Source of the DNA: Lachnospiraceae oral taxon 107 str. F0167
GTDB taxonomy: Bacteria > Bacillota > Clostridia > Lachnospirales > Lachnospiraceae
Reading direction: 5' to 3'
Length of the DNA: 64,000 nt
Assembly: GCA_000209465.1 (NCBI GenBank)
Contig: GL890583.1
Coordinates: forward strand, 410,422 to 474,421
Shown: positions 15,502 through 25,191 of the stretch, in pieces
How positions within the stretch are numbered: the first letter of the stretch is position 1
Layout: every line of letters starts with the position of its first letter
The notes under the pieces: model-generated
What the model was told of the DNA's origin: nothing
Database searches by the model: none
What the model saw: the letters and a program-made list of their open reading frames with translations, nothing else
Translations under genes and position numbers: made by a program

Positions 15502-16606
15502 AGAAGAAATAAATGAAATCAAAAAGCAATTTAATAAGGATACTAATGTTATCACAAAGTATGCCGGTTGCTATGTTGATGCGGAAAAAAATATAAAATT
15601 TATGAATAAAGATGCTTTCTACTCACTGCCTGAGGAAGATGCTTTTAAATACGAGGAAATATTTAGGAAAACACTCTCGGGAGCTATAGGAAAGTCATTG
15701 CTTACTTTAGATTTTTCTTTGGATGATGAAGATGAAGGCTACCCACACTCCTTTTTGATGCAACTTAGAGAGAGCAGACTGGATGATGAACTTCTTTTAG
15801 ACGAGTTTTTTAGAAAAGTAATAGAATCATATGAATATGCAGAGAATTACTATATTATACTGATTGACATTATGTATGATATTCCGGGGAAAGCAAGTGA
15901 TAAACTTGCTATGGATGATGCTTCAAATGAGGTATATCACGCTTTGCTTTGCAGTATTTGCCCTGTGAGTCTTTCAAAACCGGCATTAAGCTATTTTGCA
16001 AATGAAGGTGTTATAACCAATCGAATAAGAGATTGGGTTGTGGGAATGCCTATGCACGGTTTTTTATTCCCGGCATTTACGGAGCGAACTACAGATATAC
16101 ATGCGGCACTTTATTTCAGCAAAAAAAATGATGCATTAAACGAAAACTTTATAAATGAAATAATAGGAGTAAATCCCCCTATGTCATCCGCTATGCAAAA
16201 AGAAACTTTTGAGGCAGTGCTGTATGATATATTAAGAGATGAACTTACAATGCCTGTTATGTCTGCTCTCAGCTCAAATATGCTGGATTTAATAGCTGAA
16301 AATTCAGATAATCCTGAACCTTTAGTACTTACAAAGAATGATATGGTTAAGCTTATATCAAAGAGCGGTGTATCTGATGAGGCAATAGAGTCCTATGAAA
16401 AAAGTGAAGATGCAAATATCGAAGTACTGGCGGATAATGTTATAGATACAAGAAAGTTTGAAGTAAAAACTCCCGGTATTACTGTAAAAACCGATACCGA
16501 CTCTATTGAAAAGCTGGAGACAAGGGTGATAGACGGCAGAAAATATATTCTTGTACCGATTGAAGATGATGTGGAAGTAAACGGTATGCCTGTAAAAAGT
16601 ATATAA
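15494..16606 (+). CDS. DUF4317 family protein
   Basis: A 370-residue cytoplasmic protein of the clostridial DUF4317 family (by recall of its opening EINEIKKQFNKDTNVITKYAGCYVD and of the central DIMYDIPGKASDK segment). No function is known to me. It overlaps the trmD stop by eight bases, which implies translational coupling. No membrane segment or signal peptide is seen; the C-terminal 60 residues are acidic and low in complexity. It is the last gene before the FMN riboswitch promoter. Confidence 0.85.
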   Translation: MIREEINEIKKQFNKDTNVITKYAGCYVDAEKNIKFMNKDAFYSLPEEDAFKYEEIFRKTLSGAIGKSLLTLDFSLDDEDEGYPHSFLMQLRESRLDDELLLDEFFRKVIESYEYAENYYIILIDIMYDIPGKASDKLAMDDASNEVYHALLCSICPVSLSKPALSYFANEGVITNRIRDWVVGMPMHGFLFPAFTERTTDIHAALYFSKKNDALNENFINEIIGVNPPMSSAMQKETFEAVLYDILRDELTMPVMSALSSNMLDLIAENSDNPEPLVLTKNDMVKLISKSGVSDEAIESYEKSEDANIEVLADNVIDTRKFEVKTPGITVKTDTDSIEKLETRVIDGRKYILVPIEDDVEVNGMPVKSI

Positions 16607-16611
16607 AACTA

Positions 16612-16640
16612 TTGACTTTTAGTATAAAAAGTTTTAACAT
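16612..16640 (+). promoter_or_regulatory. Promoter of the FMN riboswitch-ribU unit
   Basis: TTGACT (16612-16617) and TAACAT (16635-16640) with 17-bp spacing, starting transcription about a dozen bases before the aptamer. Confidence 0.6.
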
Positions 16641-16658
16641 ATAGATAACAATAAAATG

Positions 16659-16770
16659 ATTCTTCGGGGCGGGGCGAAATTCCCCACCGGCAGTATAGTC
16701 TGCGACCTGCATGGGCAGTTGATTTGGTGAAATTCCAAAACCGACAGTATAGTCTGGATGAGAGAAGAGT
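16659..16770 (+). promoter_or_regulatory. FMN riboswitch (RFN element)
   Basis: The conserved RFN core is clear: CGGGGCGGGGCGAAATTCCC, ACCGGCAGTATAGTC, GCGACCTG, GGTGAAATTCC, ACCGACAGTATAGTCTGGATG and the closing GAGAGAAGA that pairs with TTCTTC at the start. It binds FMN and shuts off the downstream riboflavin uptake gene, here apparently by transcription termination through the hairpin at 16792-16817. Confidence 0.97.
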
Positions 16771-16791
16771 GTTTTCATATTCTTGTGAATG

Positions 16792-16817
16792 CCCCCTATA
16801 CGCTTATAGGGGTTTTT
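16792..16817 (+). terminator. Riboswitch-controlled terminator
   Basis: CCCCTATA (16793-16800) pairs with TATAGGGG (16805-16812) around a four-base loop and runs into TTTTT. It is the expression platform between the FMN aptamer and ribU. Confidence 0.85.
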
Positions 16818-16862
16818 GTATTGAAGAAAACACACTCCGAAGCATAAGCTATGGAGGTAGTT

Positions 16863-17606
16863 ATGTTAGAAACAGTAGTTGAAAATTTGGTTTTTGTAGT
16901 GGAATTTCTTGGAATCGTGCTTGCCACATTTTTAGTCGCCTATCTGTTTGAAGGGGTTGCAAATAAGAAGTCGGGTTATATCGGACCGATTATTACTACT
17001 CAAAAGATTGCAATGATAGGTTTATTCGGTGCATTAAGTACAATACTTATGATGTTTGAGTTTCCTGTACCGTTTGCTCCTACATTTTATAAGCTTGATT
17101 TTTCAGAATTGCCTATAATGATAGTGACCTTTGCTTACGGACCTGTTGCAGGAATTCTTACAGAGTTTATAAAGATACTTTTAAAGGTGATGTTTAGGTC
17201 AACAACTACAGCATTTGTAGGAGAACTTGCAAATTTCTGTGTAGGGGCTGCACTGATACTCCCGTCAAGTATTATTTATATTTTCAGTAAAACAAGAAAA
17301 GGCGCTTTACTTGGAAGTATAGCCGGAACTCTTACAATGGCTGTATTCGGTTCACTTTTTAATGCTATATACCTTTTACCGAAATTTGCACAGATGTATG
17401 GAATGGACCTTAGCGCACTTATCGGTATGGGAAGTGCCGTAAATCCTGCAGTAACCAATATTCAGACATTTGCACTGATGATAGTTGTTCCTTTAAATCT
17501 TTTAAAGGGTGGACTTATATCTGCACTTACAATTGTTCTATATAAGAAGTTTTCTCCTATACTTAAACAGGGCAATTCATTTAGAGAAGTAAATACAGCA
17601 AAATAG
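16863..17606 (+). CDS. ribU: ECF transporter riboflavin-binding S component RibU
   Basis: Membrane substrate-binding subunit that captures riboflavin and works with the shared EcfA/EcfA'/EcfT energising module, which is not encoded here. The 247-residue protein has the six-helix S-component core from about residue 45, with KIAMIGLFGALS, FYKLDFSELPIMI and FAYGPVAGILTEFIKILLK typical of RibU. An additional N-terminal hydrophobic helix (about residues 8-33) precedes the core. The ATG at 16863 is used because GGAGG at 16853-16857 covers the earlier in-frame ATG. FMN control through the upstream riboswitch confirms the substrate. Confidence 0.95.
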   Translation: MLETVVENLVFVVEFLGIVLATFLVAYLFEGVANKKSGYIGPIITTQKIAMIGLFGALSTILMMFEFPVPFAPTFYKLDFSELPIMIVTFAYGPVAGILTEFIKILLKVMFRSTTTAFVGELANFCVGAALILPSSIIYIFSKTRKGALLGSIAGTLTMAVFGSLFNAIYLLPKFAQMYGMDLSALIGMGSAVNPAVTNIQTFALMIVVPLNLLKGGLISALTIVLYKKFSPILKQGNSFREVNTAK

Positions 17607-17613
17607 TTTCCTT

Positions 17614-17638
17614 ACCGGCACATAAGTGCTGGTTTTTT
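17614..17638 (+). terminator. Intrinsic terminator after ribU
   Basis: Stem ACCGGCAC/GTGCTGGT with loop ATAA, then a run of T residues. Confidence 0.9.
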
Positions 17639-17650
17639 CTTTGCCTATTA

Positions 17651-17679
17651 TTGCTTTTTTCTGATTATATTCGTATAAT
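17651..17679 (+). promoter_or_regulatory. Promoter of the relA operon
   Basis: TTGCTT (17651-17656), 17-bp spacer and perfect TATAAT (17674-17679). A 55-base leader precedes the relA ATG. It heads a long same-strand run that reaches cbiET with no clear terminator inside. Confidence 0.7.
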
Positions 17680-17741
17680 AAAAGCTTAGACAAATATACC
17701 CTACCTGCATCTATAGCAATAGTTTAGGCTAAAGGAGTTTA

Positions 17742-20030
17742 ATGAAAGAGGATAATTTTAATTTTCTAGATGAAAAAATAGAAACTCAGATTGATAAACC
17801 GGCTGATTTTACATCACCGGAGAGTTTATATAAAAAACTTGTGAATATCATATTACATTATCATCCTTCAGATGATATCAGTATGATAACAAAAGCTTAT
17901 GAATTGGCAAAGACTGCACATAATGATCAAAGAAGAAAATCCGGTGAACCATATATAATTCACCCTATTTGTGTTGCAATAATCCTTGCGGAGCTTGAAC
18001 TTGATAAAGAGACCATAGCAGCCGGACTTTTGCATGATGTAATAGAAGATACAGCTATATCATTTGAAGAGCTTTCAGATATGTTCGGTGTAGATGTTGC
18101 AAATCTTGTGGACGGAGTTACAAAACTTACACAGCTCTCATTAAAAAATGATAAAATCGAAATGCAGGCTGAAAACTTAAGAAAGATGTTTTTGGCTATG
18201 GCAAAGGATATCAGGGTTATACTTATAAAGCTTGCCGACAGACTTCACAATATGCGTACACTTCAATATATGAAGCCTGAAAAACAAAAAGAAAAGGCAA
18301 GGGAGACTATGGATATATATTCTCCTATTGCACAAAGACTCGGTATTTCAAAAATCAAGGTGGAGCTTGACGATCTTTCTCTTAAATATTTACATCCGGA
18401 TGTTTACTATGATTTATCGGAAAAACTTGCATTCAGAAAAGAACAAAGACAGCAATTTGTTGATGAAATAATAAAAAAAATTAACGAACATCTATCTGTT
18501 ACAGGGATAAAATATCAGATAAACGGTAGAGTAAAGCATTTATTTTCTATTTATAAGAAAATGGTAAATCAAAATAAGACTCTGGATCAGATTTATGATG
18601 TTTTTGCAATAAGAATAATAGTTGAAGATGTGGCAGCATGTTATCTGGCACTTGGCACTGTGCATGAGATATATAAGCCGATACCCGGTAGATTTAAAGA
18701 TTATATAGCTATGCCAAAGCAAAATATGTATCAATCACTTCATACTACTTTGATATCCGATACAGGTCAGCCTTTTGAGGTTCAAATAAGAACCTATGAG
18801 ATGCATAAGACTGCTGAGTTCGGTATCGCCGCACATTGGAAATATAAGGAGACCGGAAGCAGTTCGGAGGCACAGGGTTCTGAAGATGCCAAGATGAACT
18901 GGCTTAGACAAATCCTTGAATGGCAGAAGGATACATCTGATAATGCTGAATTTCTTAAAGTTATAAAAAGCGATTTGGATCTTTTCTCGGACAGTGTTTA
19001 TTGCTTTACCCCTAACGGAGATGTAAAGAATTTGCCGGCAGGTTCAAACCCGATAGATTTTGCTTATTCCATACATTCCGCTGTAGGTAATAAAATGGTC
19101 GGAGCAAGGGTAAACGGCAGACTTGTAAATATAGATTTTGAGCTTACAAGCGGTGACAGAGTAGAGATAATAACATCACAAAACTCAAAAGGTCCAAGCA
19201 GGGACTGGCTGAATATTGTAAAGTCAAATCAGGCAAAATCAAAGATACTGCAATGGTTTAAAAGCGAGCTGAAAGAAGACAATATTATTCGTGGCAAGGA
19301 AATGCTTGAGAAATATTGTAAGGCAAAGGGAATCAACTGGTCTGAAATAAACAAACCCCAGTATCAGGAAAAGGTGATGAAGCGCTATGCTATAAAGGAC
19401 TGGGATTCCATACTTGCATCTCTTGGCCATGGCGGATTAAAAGAGGGGCAAATCATCAATAAGATGGTTGAGGAGCAAAAAAAGACTGCTAAAAAAGAGA
19501 TTTCAGAAAGTGCTCTTTTAGAAAGCCTCGGTGAAAACAATAATAGTGATTTTATCCGTAAAAAGTCAAAAAACGGCATCACTGTAAAGGGTATTGAGGA
19601 TTTGGCAGTTAGATTTTCAAAATGCTGTAATCCTGTACCGGGTGATGAGATAGTAGGCTTTATTACCAGAGGAAGGGGTGTATCAATACATAGAACTGAT
19701 TGTATAAATGTAATGAATCTTCCTTCAGATGACAGAACAAGGCTTATACCTGCAGAGTGGCAGGAGTTTGAAGATGCCAAGCTTGAGGAAAAATATCAGA
19801 CTGAACTTCAGATTTTTGCTCATAATCGTACAGGACTTATTTTTGATATAATACGAATTTACAGTGAAAACGGTATTACAATCAATAATATGAATGCACG
19901 TACCAATAAACAGGATATTTCAACTATAAATATGGTATTTGATATCAGAGGAAGAGAAGAGCTTAACTCATTGATAGGAAAGTTAAGACAGATTACCGGA
20001 GTAATAGATATTGAAAGGGCAACAGGTTAA
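17742..20030 (+). CDS. relA: Bifunctional (p)ppGpp synthetase/hydrolase RelA/SpoT (Rsh)
   Basis: Controls the stringent response by making and breaking (p)ppGpp. The 762-residue protein has all Rsh domains: an HD hydrolase (HDVIEDT near 98, ADRLHNMRTL near 166), the synthetase (GRVKHLFSIYKKM near 262, DVFAIRIIV, GRFKDYIAMPKQNMYQSLHTT near 310), TGS (about 430-490), a helical/zinc-finger region with paired Cys (SKCCNPVPGDEIVGF near 627) and a C-terminal ACT domain. Both catalytic halves look intact. Its stop overlaps the start of the next gene (TAATG), showing coupling. Confidence 0.97.
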   Translation: MKEDNFNFLDEKIETQIDKPADFTSPESLYKKLVNIILHYHPSDDISMITKAYELAKTAHNDQRRKSGEPYIIHPICVAIILAELELDKETIAAGLLHDVIEDTAISFEELSDMFGVDVANLVDGVTKLTQLSLKNDKIEMQAENLRKMFLAMAKDIRVILIKLADRLHNMRTLQYMKPEKQKEKARETMDIYSPIAQRLGISKIKVELDDLSLKYLHPDVYYDLSEKLAFRKEQRQQFVDEIIKKINEHLSVTGIKYQINGRVKHLFSIYKKMVNQNKTLDQIYDVFAIRIIVEDVAACYLALGTVHEIYKPIPGRFKDYIAMPKQNMYQSLHTTLISDTGQPFEVQIRTYEMHKTAEFGIAAHWKYKETGSSSEAQGSEDAKMNWLRQILEWQKDTSDNAEFLKVIKSDLDLFSDSVYCFTPNGDVKNLPAGSNPIDFAYSIHSAVGNKMVGARVNGRLVNIDFELTSGDRVEIITSQNSKGPSRDWLNIVKSNQAKSKILQWFKSELKEDNIIRGKEMLEKYCKAKGINWSEINKPQYQEKVMKRYAIKDWDSILASLGHGGLKEGQIINKMVEEQKKTAKKEISESALLESLGENNNSDFIRKKSKNGITVKGIEDLAVRFSKCCNPVPGDEIVGFITRGRGVSIHRTDCINVMNLPSDDRTRLIPAEWQEFEDAKLEEKYQTELQIFAHNRTGLIFDIIRIYSENGITINNMNARTNKQDISTINMVFDIRGREELNSLIGKLRQITGVIDIERATG

Positions 20031-20692
20031 TGAATAATATAGGAATATATGTGATGACACTTGGTCCGGTACAGACCAATGTATACATCGCTTACAATAA
20101 AAAAAGCTTGGAATGCTTGATAGTGGATCCGTCCGCTCAGGGTGATGCTATAATCAATGTGATAGAGGAAAATAAATTAAAGCCTATGGCGATACTACTT
20201 ACACATGGGCATTTTGATCATATAATGGCGGTAAATGATCTTGTGAAAAGATATAATATCAAAGTGTATATTTCAAAGCATGATGATGAGATGCTTTCCG
20301 ACAGCCATAAGTCCGGAGGAAGATCCTTTATAGGAAACGGCTATATTACAAAGGCGGATGTTTTGCTGGATGACGGGGATATTCTAAATTTACTTGGCAC
20401 AGATATCAAATTTATATCTACACCCGGACATACAAAGGGTTCGGGATGCTATTATATAGAGGATGAAAAGCTGTTATTTTCAGGTGATACGGTATTTAGA
20501 GAGGATTGCGGCAGAACGGATCTTTATGGCGGTGACAATCCTTCTATTATAAAGTCAATCTATGAAAAGGTACTTACTCTGCCTGAGGATGTAAATATCC
20601 TGCCGGGACATATGGAAATGACCACAGTAGGACATGAAAAGAAATATAATCCTGTTGCAATATATGTGCAGGAGCATGGTATAAACAGATGA
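20030..20692 (+). CDS. MBL-fold metal-dependent hydrolase (glyoxalase II-like)
   Basis: A 220-residue metallo-beta-lactamase-fold hydrolase with the metal motif THGHFDH (HxHxDH, near residue 60), the second-site His in TPGHTKGS (near 127), the bridging Asp in FSGDTVF (near 150) and the last His in LPGHM (near 198). The full ligand set fits the hydroxyacylglutathione hydrolase-like subgroup commonly placed next to relA in Firmicutes; the substrate is unknown. It overlaps the relA stop by one base and the next gene by four. Confidence 0.9.
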   Translation: MNNIGIYVMTLGPVQTNVYIAYNKKSLECLIVDPSAQGDAIINVIEENKLKPMAILLTHGHFDHIMAVNDLVKRYNIKVYISKHDDEMLSDSHKSGGRSFIGNGYITKADVLLDDGDILNLLGTDIKFISTPGHTKGSGCYYIEDEKLLFSGDTVFREDCGRTDLYGGDNPSIIKSIYEKVLTLPEDVNILPGHMEMTTVGHEKKYNPVAIYVQEHGINR

Positions 20693-22113
20693 TATCATTA
20701 TTACTTGAGGATATGACCTTTGAACAGGATATCAGAGAACTTTTAATGGCTTTTTATCCGGGAGAAAAATATATCTACAAGGATGAAGATGCGATACTTT
20801 CTTTGAGTTTGTTTAAGGTAGATAATAAGTATCATATCAAAATAAGTAGTGATGATAAAATACTTGAATTTATTTCGCCGATAAAAGAAGCGAAAATTGA
20901 TACAAAAAATGATTTAAAAAGAAACATTTACAATAATCTTTTAAAACTTGGTAATGAAAAGCTTCCATGGGGAACTCTTACAGGAATAAGACCTACAAAG
21001 ATAGTAATGGAAATGCTTGAAAATAATATATCTTTTGAAGATATAAGAAAGTATTTAAAGGAGATTTATCTTGTAGGTGATAAAAGGATTGAACTTTGTA
21101 TAAATACTGCACGAACAGAATTTGAGATACTTAAAAAGGTGGATTATAAAGAGGGATACAGCCTCTATATAGGCATACCTTTTTGCCCGACAAGATGCCT
21201 ATACTGTTCATTTACATCATATTCCATATCTCAGTGGAAAAAGGATACGGATATTTATATTGAATCTCTTTGTAAGGAACTTATTGCAGTATCAAAAATG
21301 TATGCCGGTAAAAAGCTACAAACCGTTTATATGGGAGGTGGTACACCTACTTCTTTAGAAGCGTATCAATTGGCAAAAATTTTAAATGTTGTAAAGGAAA
21401 ACTTTGATCTTTCAAATCTTTTGGAGCTTACTGTAGAAGCCGGAAGAGCTGACAGCATAACAAGAGAAAAACTTGAGGCTTTAAAGGCTACGGGTGTGGA
21501 TAGAATTTCTATAAATCCACAGACCATGCAACAAAAGACTTTGGATTTGATTGGCAGACATCATAGCGTTGAAGATATATATGAAAGTTTTAGCCTTGCA
21601 AGAGAAATCGGCTTTGAAAATATAAATATGGATTTTATTATCGGGCTAAACGGCGAGAACTTGGATGATGTTATAGACAGCTTTACAAAGGTTAGAGAAT
21701 TTGCGCCCGAGTCTATTACCATACATTCGCTTGCGCTAAAGAGAGCCGCAAGACTTAATACAGAGAATAAAAGAGAAATCATGGATAACAGCCTTATTTT
21801 ATCAATGATAAATACGGCAATTGATACCTGCATTGATCTTGGATTAAATCCGTATTATTTATATCGCCAAAAGAATATGGCAGGAAATCTTGAGAATATA
21901 GGTTTTTCAAAACCGCATAAAGAATGTCTTTATAATATATTGATTATGGAAGAGAAACAGACTATCATAGCTTGTGGAGCGGGAACATCAAGTAAAATAG
22001 TTTTTGGTGACGGCAGAATTGAGAGAATCGAAAATGTTAAAGATCCCAAGCTGTATATTGAAAGACTTGATGAAATGATAATGAGAAAGGAAAAAATGAA
22101 TGGCATTGATTAA
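20689..22113 (+). CDS. hemZ: Radical SAM coproporphyrinogen III dehydrogenase-like HemZ
   Basis: Oxygen-independent coproporphyrinogen oxidase family protein of 474 residues. A family-specific N-terminal region (1-160, with WGTLTGIRPTK) precedes the radical SAM domain, whose CPTRCLYC motif near residue 166 binds the 4Fe-4S cluster; YMGGGTPTSL and the HemN-like NPQTMQQKTLDLIGR follow. Whether this paralogue makes heme here is uncertain, since no other heme gene is in the window. It overlaps hisS by 14 bases. Confidence 0.92.
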   Translation: MISLLLEDMTFEQDIRELLMAFYPGEKYIYKDEDAILSLSLFKVDNKYHIKISSDDKILEFISPIKEAKIDTKNDLKRNIYNNLLKLGNEKLPWGTLTGIRPTKIVMEMLENNISFEDIRKYLKEIYLVGDKRIELCINTARTEFEILKKVDYKEGYSLYIGIPFCPTRCLYCSFTSYSISQWKKDTDIYIESLCKELIAVSKMYAGKKLQTVYMGGGTPTSLEAYQLAKILNVVKENFDLSNLLELTVEAGRADSITREKLEALKATGVDRISINPQTMQQKTLDLIGRHHSVEDIYESFSLAREIGFENINMDFIIGLNGENLDDVIDSFTKVREFAPESITIHSLALKRAARLNTENKREIMDNSLILSMINTAIDTCIDLGLNPYYLYRQKNMAGNLENIGFSKPHKECLYNILIMEEKQTIIACGAGTSSKIVFGDGRIERIENVKDPKLYIERLDEMIMRKEKMNGID

Positions 22114-23359
22114 AAAAAGTGTCACCGGAATGAAGGATATACTTCCTGAGGAGATGTTTATCAGAGATTATTTGATAAATATTATTAAAAAGACTTATGG
22201 AAGTTTCGGTTTTACCTCCATTGAAACTCCGGCTATGGAGCATATAGAAAATCTTTTAAGTAAGCAGGGCGGTGACAATGAAAAGCTTATTTTTAAGATT
22301 CTAAAAAGAGGTGAGAAATTACAGCTTGAAGATATAAATGATGAGAATGATTTGGTGGATGCCGGACTCAGATATGACCTTACATTGCCGCTTGCCAGAT
22401 ATTATGCAAATAATCAGGCAAATCTTCCAAATCCTTTTAAAGCTTTACAGATAGGTAATGTTTATAGAGCTGACAGACCGCAAAAGGGCAGATTCAGACA
22501 GTTTACACAATGTGATATAGATATTTTGGGTGAGGCGTCAAATCTTGCGGAAATAGAGCTTATACTTGCCACTACAAAGGCACTCAGTCAGATAGCACAT
22601 GGTAAGAAGTTTACTGTAAGAATAAATGACAGAAGAGTTCTTATGGCAATGGCTCTTTATGCCGGTTATTCACAAGATAATATAGGTAATGTGTTTATTA
22701 TCCTTGATAAGATGGATAAAATCGGACTTGCAGGAGTAAGGAAAGAATTAAATGAACTCGACGGAGAGGAAAAATGTGAGAAATATCTAAGCCTTTTTGA
22801 CGGACTCACAAATAATTCAAAAGCACTTATTTCTTTAAAGGACAGTCTGTCAGGTTTTATTGAAGATGGTGTTTTAGATGGCTTATCCGAGATAATGAAT
22901 ACAGTATTGGATGTTAAATCAAATGATTTCTCATTGGAATTTGATCCTACTTTAGTTCGTGGTATGGGATATTATACCGGAACCATTTTTGAGGTAAGTA
23001 TGGAAGGTTTTCCCGGTTCGGTAGCCGGTGGAGGAAGATATGATAAAATGATCGGAAAATTTACAGGTAATGATACGGCTGCTTGCGGTTTTTCTATCGG
23101 TTTTGAAAGAATTATAACCATACTTATGGATGCAGGATTTAAAATTCCGGATGAAAGCAAAAAAATTGCATTCCTTTATGAAAAGAATATTGATGCGGCT
23201 GTATTAACAAATATATTAAAAGAGGCGGCAGCGCTTAGAGAGTCGGGAAATATTGTTTTGGTTTCCAAGATGAATAAAAATAAAAAGTTCCAAAAAGAAG
23301 GACTTGAAAAACAAGGATATACACAATTCAAAGAATTTTATAGAGAAGCTTTAAAGTAG
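22100..23359 (+). CDS. hisS: Histidine-tRNA ligase
   Basis: Class II aminoacyl-tRNA synthetase charging tRNA-His. The 419 residues show motif 1 around YGSFGFTSIETP, motif 2 FRQFTQCDIDILG, the histidine-specific LVRGMGYYTGTIFEV and motif 3 AACGFSIGFERI, with a short anticodon-binding C-terminal domain. Start codon and length are normal. Directly followed by aspS after 13 bp, the common hisS-aspS pairing. Confidence 0.97.
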   Translation: MALIKKSVTGMKDILPEEMFIRDYLINIIKKTYGSFGFTSIETPAMEHIENLLSKQGGDNEKLIFKILKRGEKLQLEDINDENDLVDAGLRYDLTLPLARYYANNQANLPNPFKALQIGNVYRADRPQKGRFRQFTQCDIDILGEASNLAEIELILATTKALSQIAHGKKFTVRINDRRVLMAMALYAGYSQDNIGNVFIILDKMDKIGLAGVRKELNELDGEEKCEKYLSLFDGLTNNSKALISLKDSLSGFIEDGVLDGLSEIMNTVLDVKSNDFSLEFDPTLVRGMGYYTGTIFEVSMEGFPGSVAGGGRYDKMIGKFTGNDTAACGFSIGFERIITILMDAGFKIPDESKKIAFLYEKNIDAAVLTNILKEAAALRESGNIVLVSKMNKNKKFQKEGLEKQGYTQFKEFYREALK

Positions 23360-23372
23360 TTAGGAGAAGAAG

Positions 23373-25157
23373 ATGGCGGAATCAATGCTTGGCTTAAAAA
23401 GGAGCCATAGATGTGCAGAGGTTGTAAATGCAACTTTTGAGAGTGAAGTTACTGTAATGGGTTGGGTTCAAAAGAACCGTAATAAGGGTGGAATCATATT
23501 CTGTGATTTAAGAGATCGCTCAGGTATATTACAGATTATTTTTGAAGAGGAAGAATGCGGCAGTGAAGTGTTTAATAAAGCAATGAAGCTTAAGCAGGAG
23601 TTTTGTATTGCCGTAACAGGAATATTAAAAAAGAGAAGCGGAGCTTTTAATGAATCACTAAAGACCGGTGAACTTGAAGTCAGAGCCACAGGACTTAGAA
23701 TACTTTCAGAGTCTGAAACCCCGCCATTCCATATAGAAGAGGATTCAAAGACAAAGGAAGAACTTAGATTAAAATACAGATTCCTTGACCTTAGAAGACC
23801 TGATCTTCAAAGAAATCTTATGGTCAGAAGCAAGGTAGCTACAACCACGAGAAATTTCCTTGCCGAAAACGGTTTCTTAGAGATTGAAACACCTACTCTT
23901 ATAAAGAGTTCTCCTGAGGGTGCAAGAGATTATCTTGTGCCAAGCCGTGTATATCCGGGAAGTTTTTATGCACTCCCGCAGTCACCACAGCTTTTTAAGC
24001 AGCTTTTGATGGTATCGGGCTATGACAGATATTTCCAGCTTGCAAGATGCTACAGGGATGAGGATCTTAGAGCTGATAGACAGCCTGAATTTACACAGAT
24101 TGATATGGAACTTTCATTTGTTGATGTGGATGATGTTTTGGATGTAAATGAGAGACTTTTACAAAGACTCTTTAAGGATGTACTGGATATTGATGTGAGC
24201 CTTCCTATACAGAGGATGACATGGCAGGAGGCTATGGATCGATTCGGTTCAGATAAACCGGACCTTAGATTCGGTATGGAATTAAAGGATGTTTCAAATG
24301 TCGTTGCAAACTCTGAATTTGCAGTATTTAAAAATGCTTTGGCGTCAGGTGGAAGTGTAAGAGGTATCAATGCAACCGGACAGGCAGGAATGCCAAGAAA
24401 GAAAATTGATGCACTTGTAGAATTTGTAAAGAGTTACAGAGCTAAGGGACTTGCCTATATGGCTATTGAAGCTGACGGAAATATAAAGTCATCATTTGCC
24501 AAGTTTATGACAGAGGCTGAGATTGAAGGATTAAAGCAGGCAATGGATGCAAAGCCGGGAGATATGCTTTTCTTTGCTGCAGACAGCAATAAGATAGTCT
24601 GGGATACTCTTGGCGCATTGAGAGTTGAACTTGCAAGTCAGCTTGGACTTTTAAAGAAGGATGATTACAAATTCCTTTGGGTTACACAGTTCCCTCTGCT
24701 TGAGTGGTCAGAGGAAGAAAACAGATTTAAGGCAATGCACCATCCATTTACTGCGCCTATGGATGAGGACTGGCAGTATATTGACTCGGATCCCGGCAGA
24801 GTAAGAGCCAAGGCATATGATATTGTACTTAACGGTACCGAAATAGGTGGAGGTTCTGTAAGAATACATCAGGGTGATGTTCAGGCAAAGATGTTTGAGG
24901 TTCTGGGACTTATAAAGGAAGTGGCACAGGAGAGATTCGGATATTTGCTTGAGGCATTCAAATATGGTGTTCCTCCTCATGCAGGACTTGCATACGGTCT
25001 TGACAGGGTGGTAATGCTTATGGTGGAAGCTGATTCTATCAGAGATGTTATAGCATTTCCTAAGGTAAAAGATGCGTCGGATCTTATGACAAATGCCCCT
25101 GACAGAGTGGATGATGCACAACTTAAGGAACTTGGACTTATAATAAAAGAGGAATAG
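23373..25157 (+). CDS. aspS: Aspartate-tRNA ligase
   Basis: Class II synthetase of bacterial type, 594 residues. The OB-fold anticodon domain comes first (VMGWVQKNRNKGGIIFCDLRDRSG), then the catalytic core with RYRDEDLRADRQPEFTQIDME (motif 2; here Cys-Tyr-Arg-Asp), a GAD insertion (about 290-420) and the C-terminal motif 3 GLAYGLDRVVMLM. Full length suggests the bacterial enzyme; whether it discriminates tRNA-Asn cannot be told by eye. A GGAG site precedes the ATG. Confidence 0.97.
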   Translation: MAESMLGLKRSHRCAEVVNATFESEVTVMGWVQKNRNKGGIIFCDLRDRSGILQIIFEEEECGSEVFNKAMKLKQEFCIAVTGILKKRSGAFNESLKTGELEVRATGLRILSESETPPFHIEEDSKTKEELRLKYRFLDLRRPDLQRNLMVRSKVATTTRNFLAENGFLEIETPTLIKSSPEGARDYLVPSRVYPGSFYALPQSPQLFKQLLMVSGYDRYFQLARCYRDEDLRADRQPEFTQIDMELSFVDVDDVLDVNERLLQRLFKDVLDIDVSLPIQRMTWQEAMDRFGSDKPDLRFGMELKDVSNVVANSEFAVFKNALASGGSVRGINATGQAGMPRKKIDALVEFVKSYRAKGLAYMAIEADGNIKSSFAKFMTEAEIEGLKQAMDAKPGDMLFFAADSNKIVWDTLGALRVELASQLGLLKKDDYKFLWVTQFPLLEWSEEENRFKAMHHPFTAPMDEDWQYIDSDPGRVRAKAYDIVLNGTEIGGGSVRIHQGDVQAKMFEVLGLIKEVAQERFGYLLEAFKYGVPPHAGLAYGLDRVVMLMVEADSIRDVIAFPKVKDASDLMTNAPDRVDDAQLKELGLIIKEE

Positions 25158-25191
25158 CAATTTTACTTGACCATGCTTAGTTGGAGATTAT

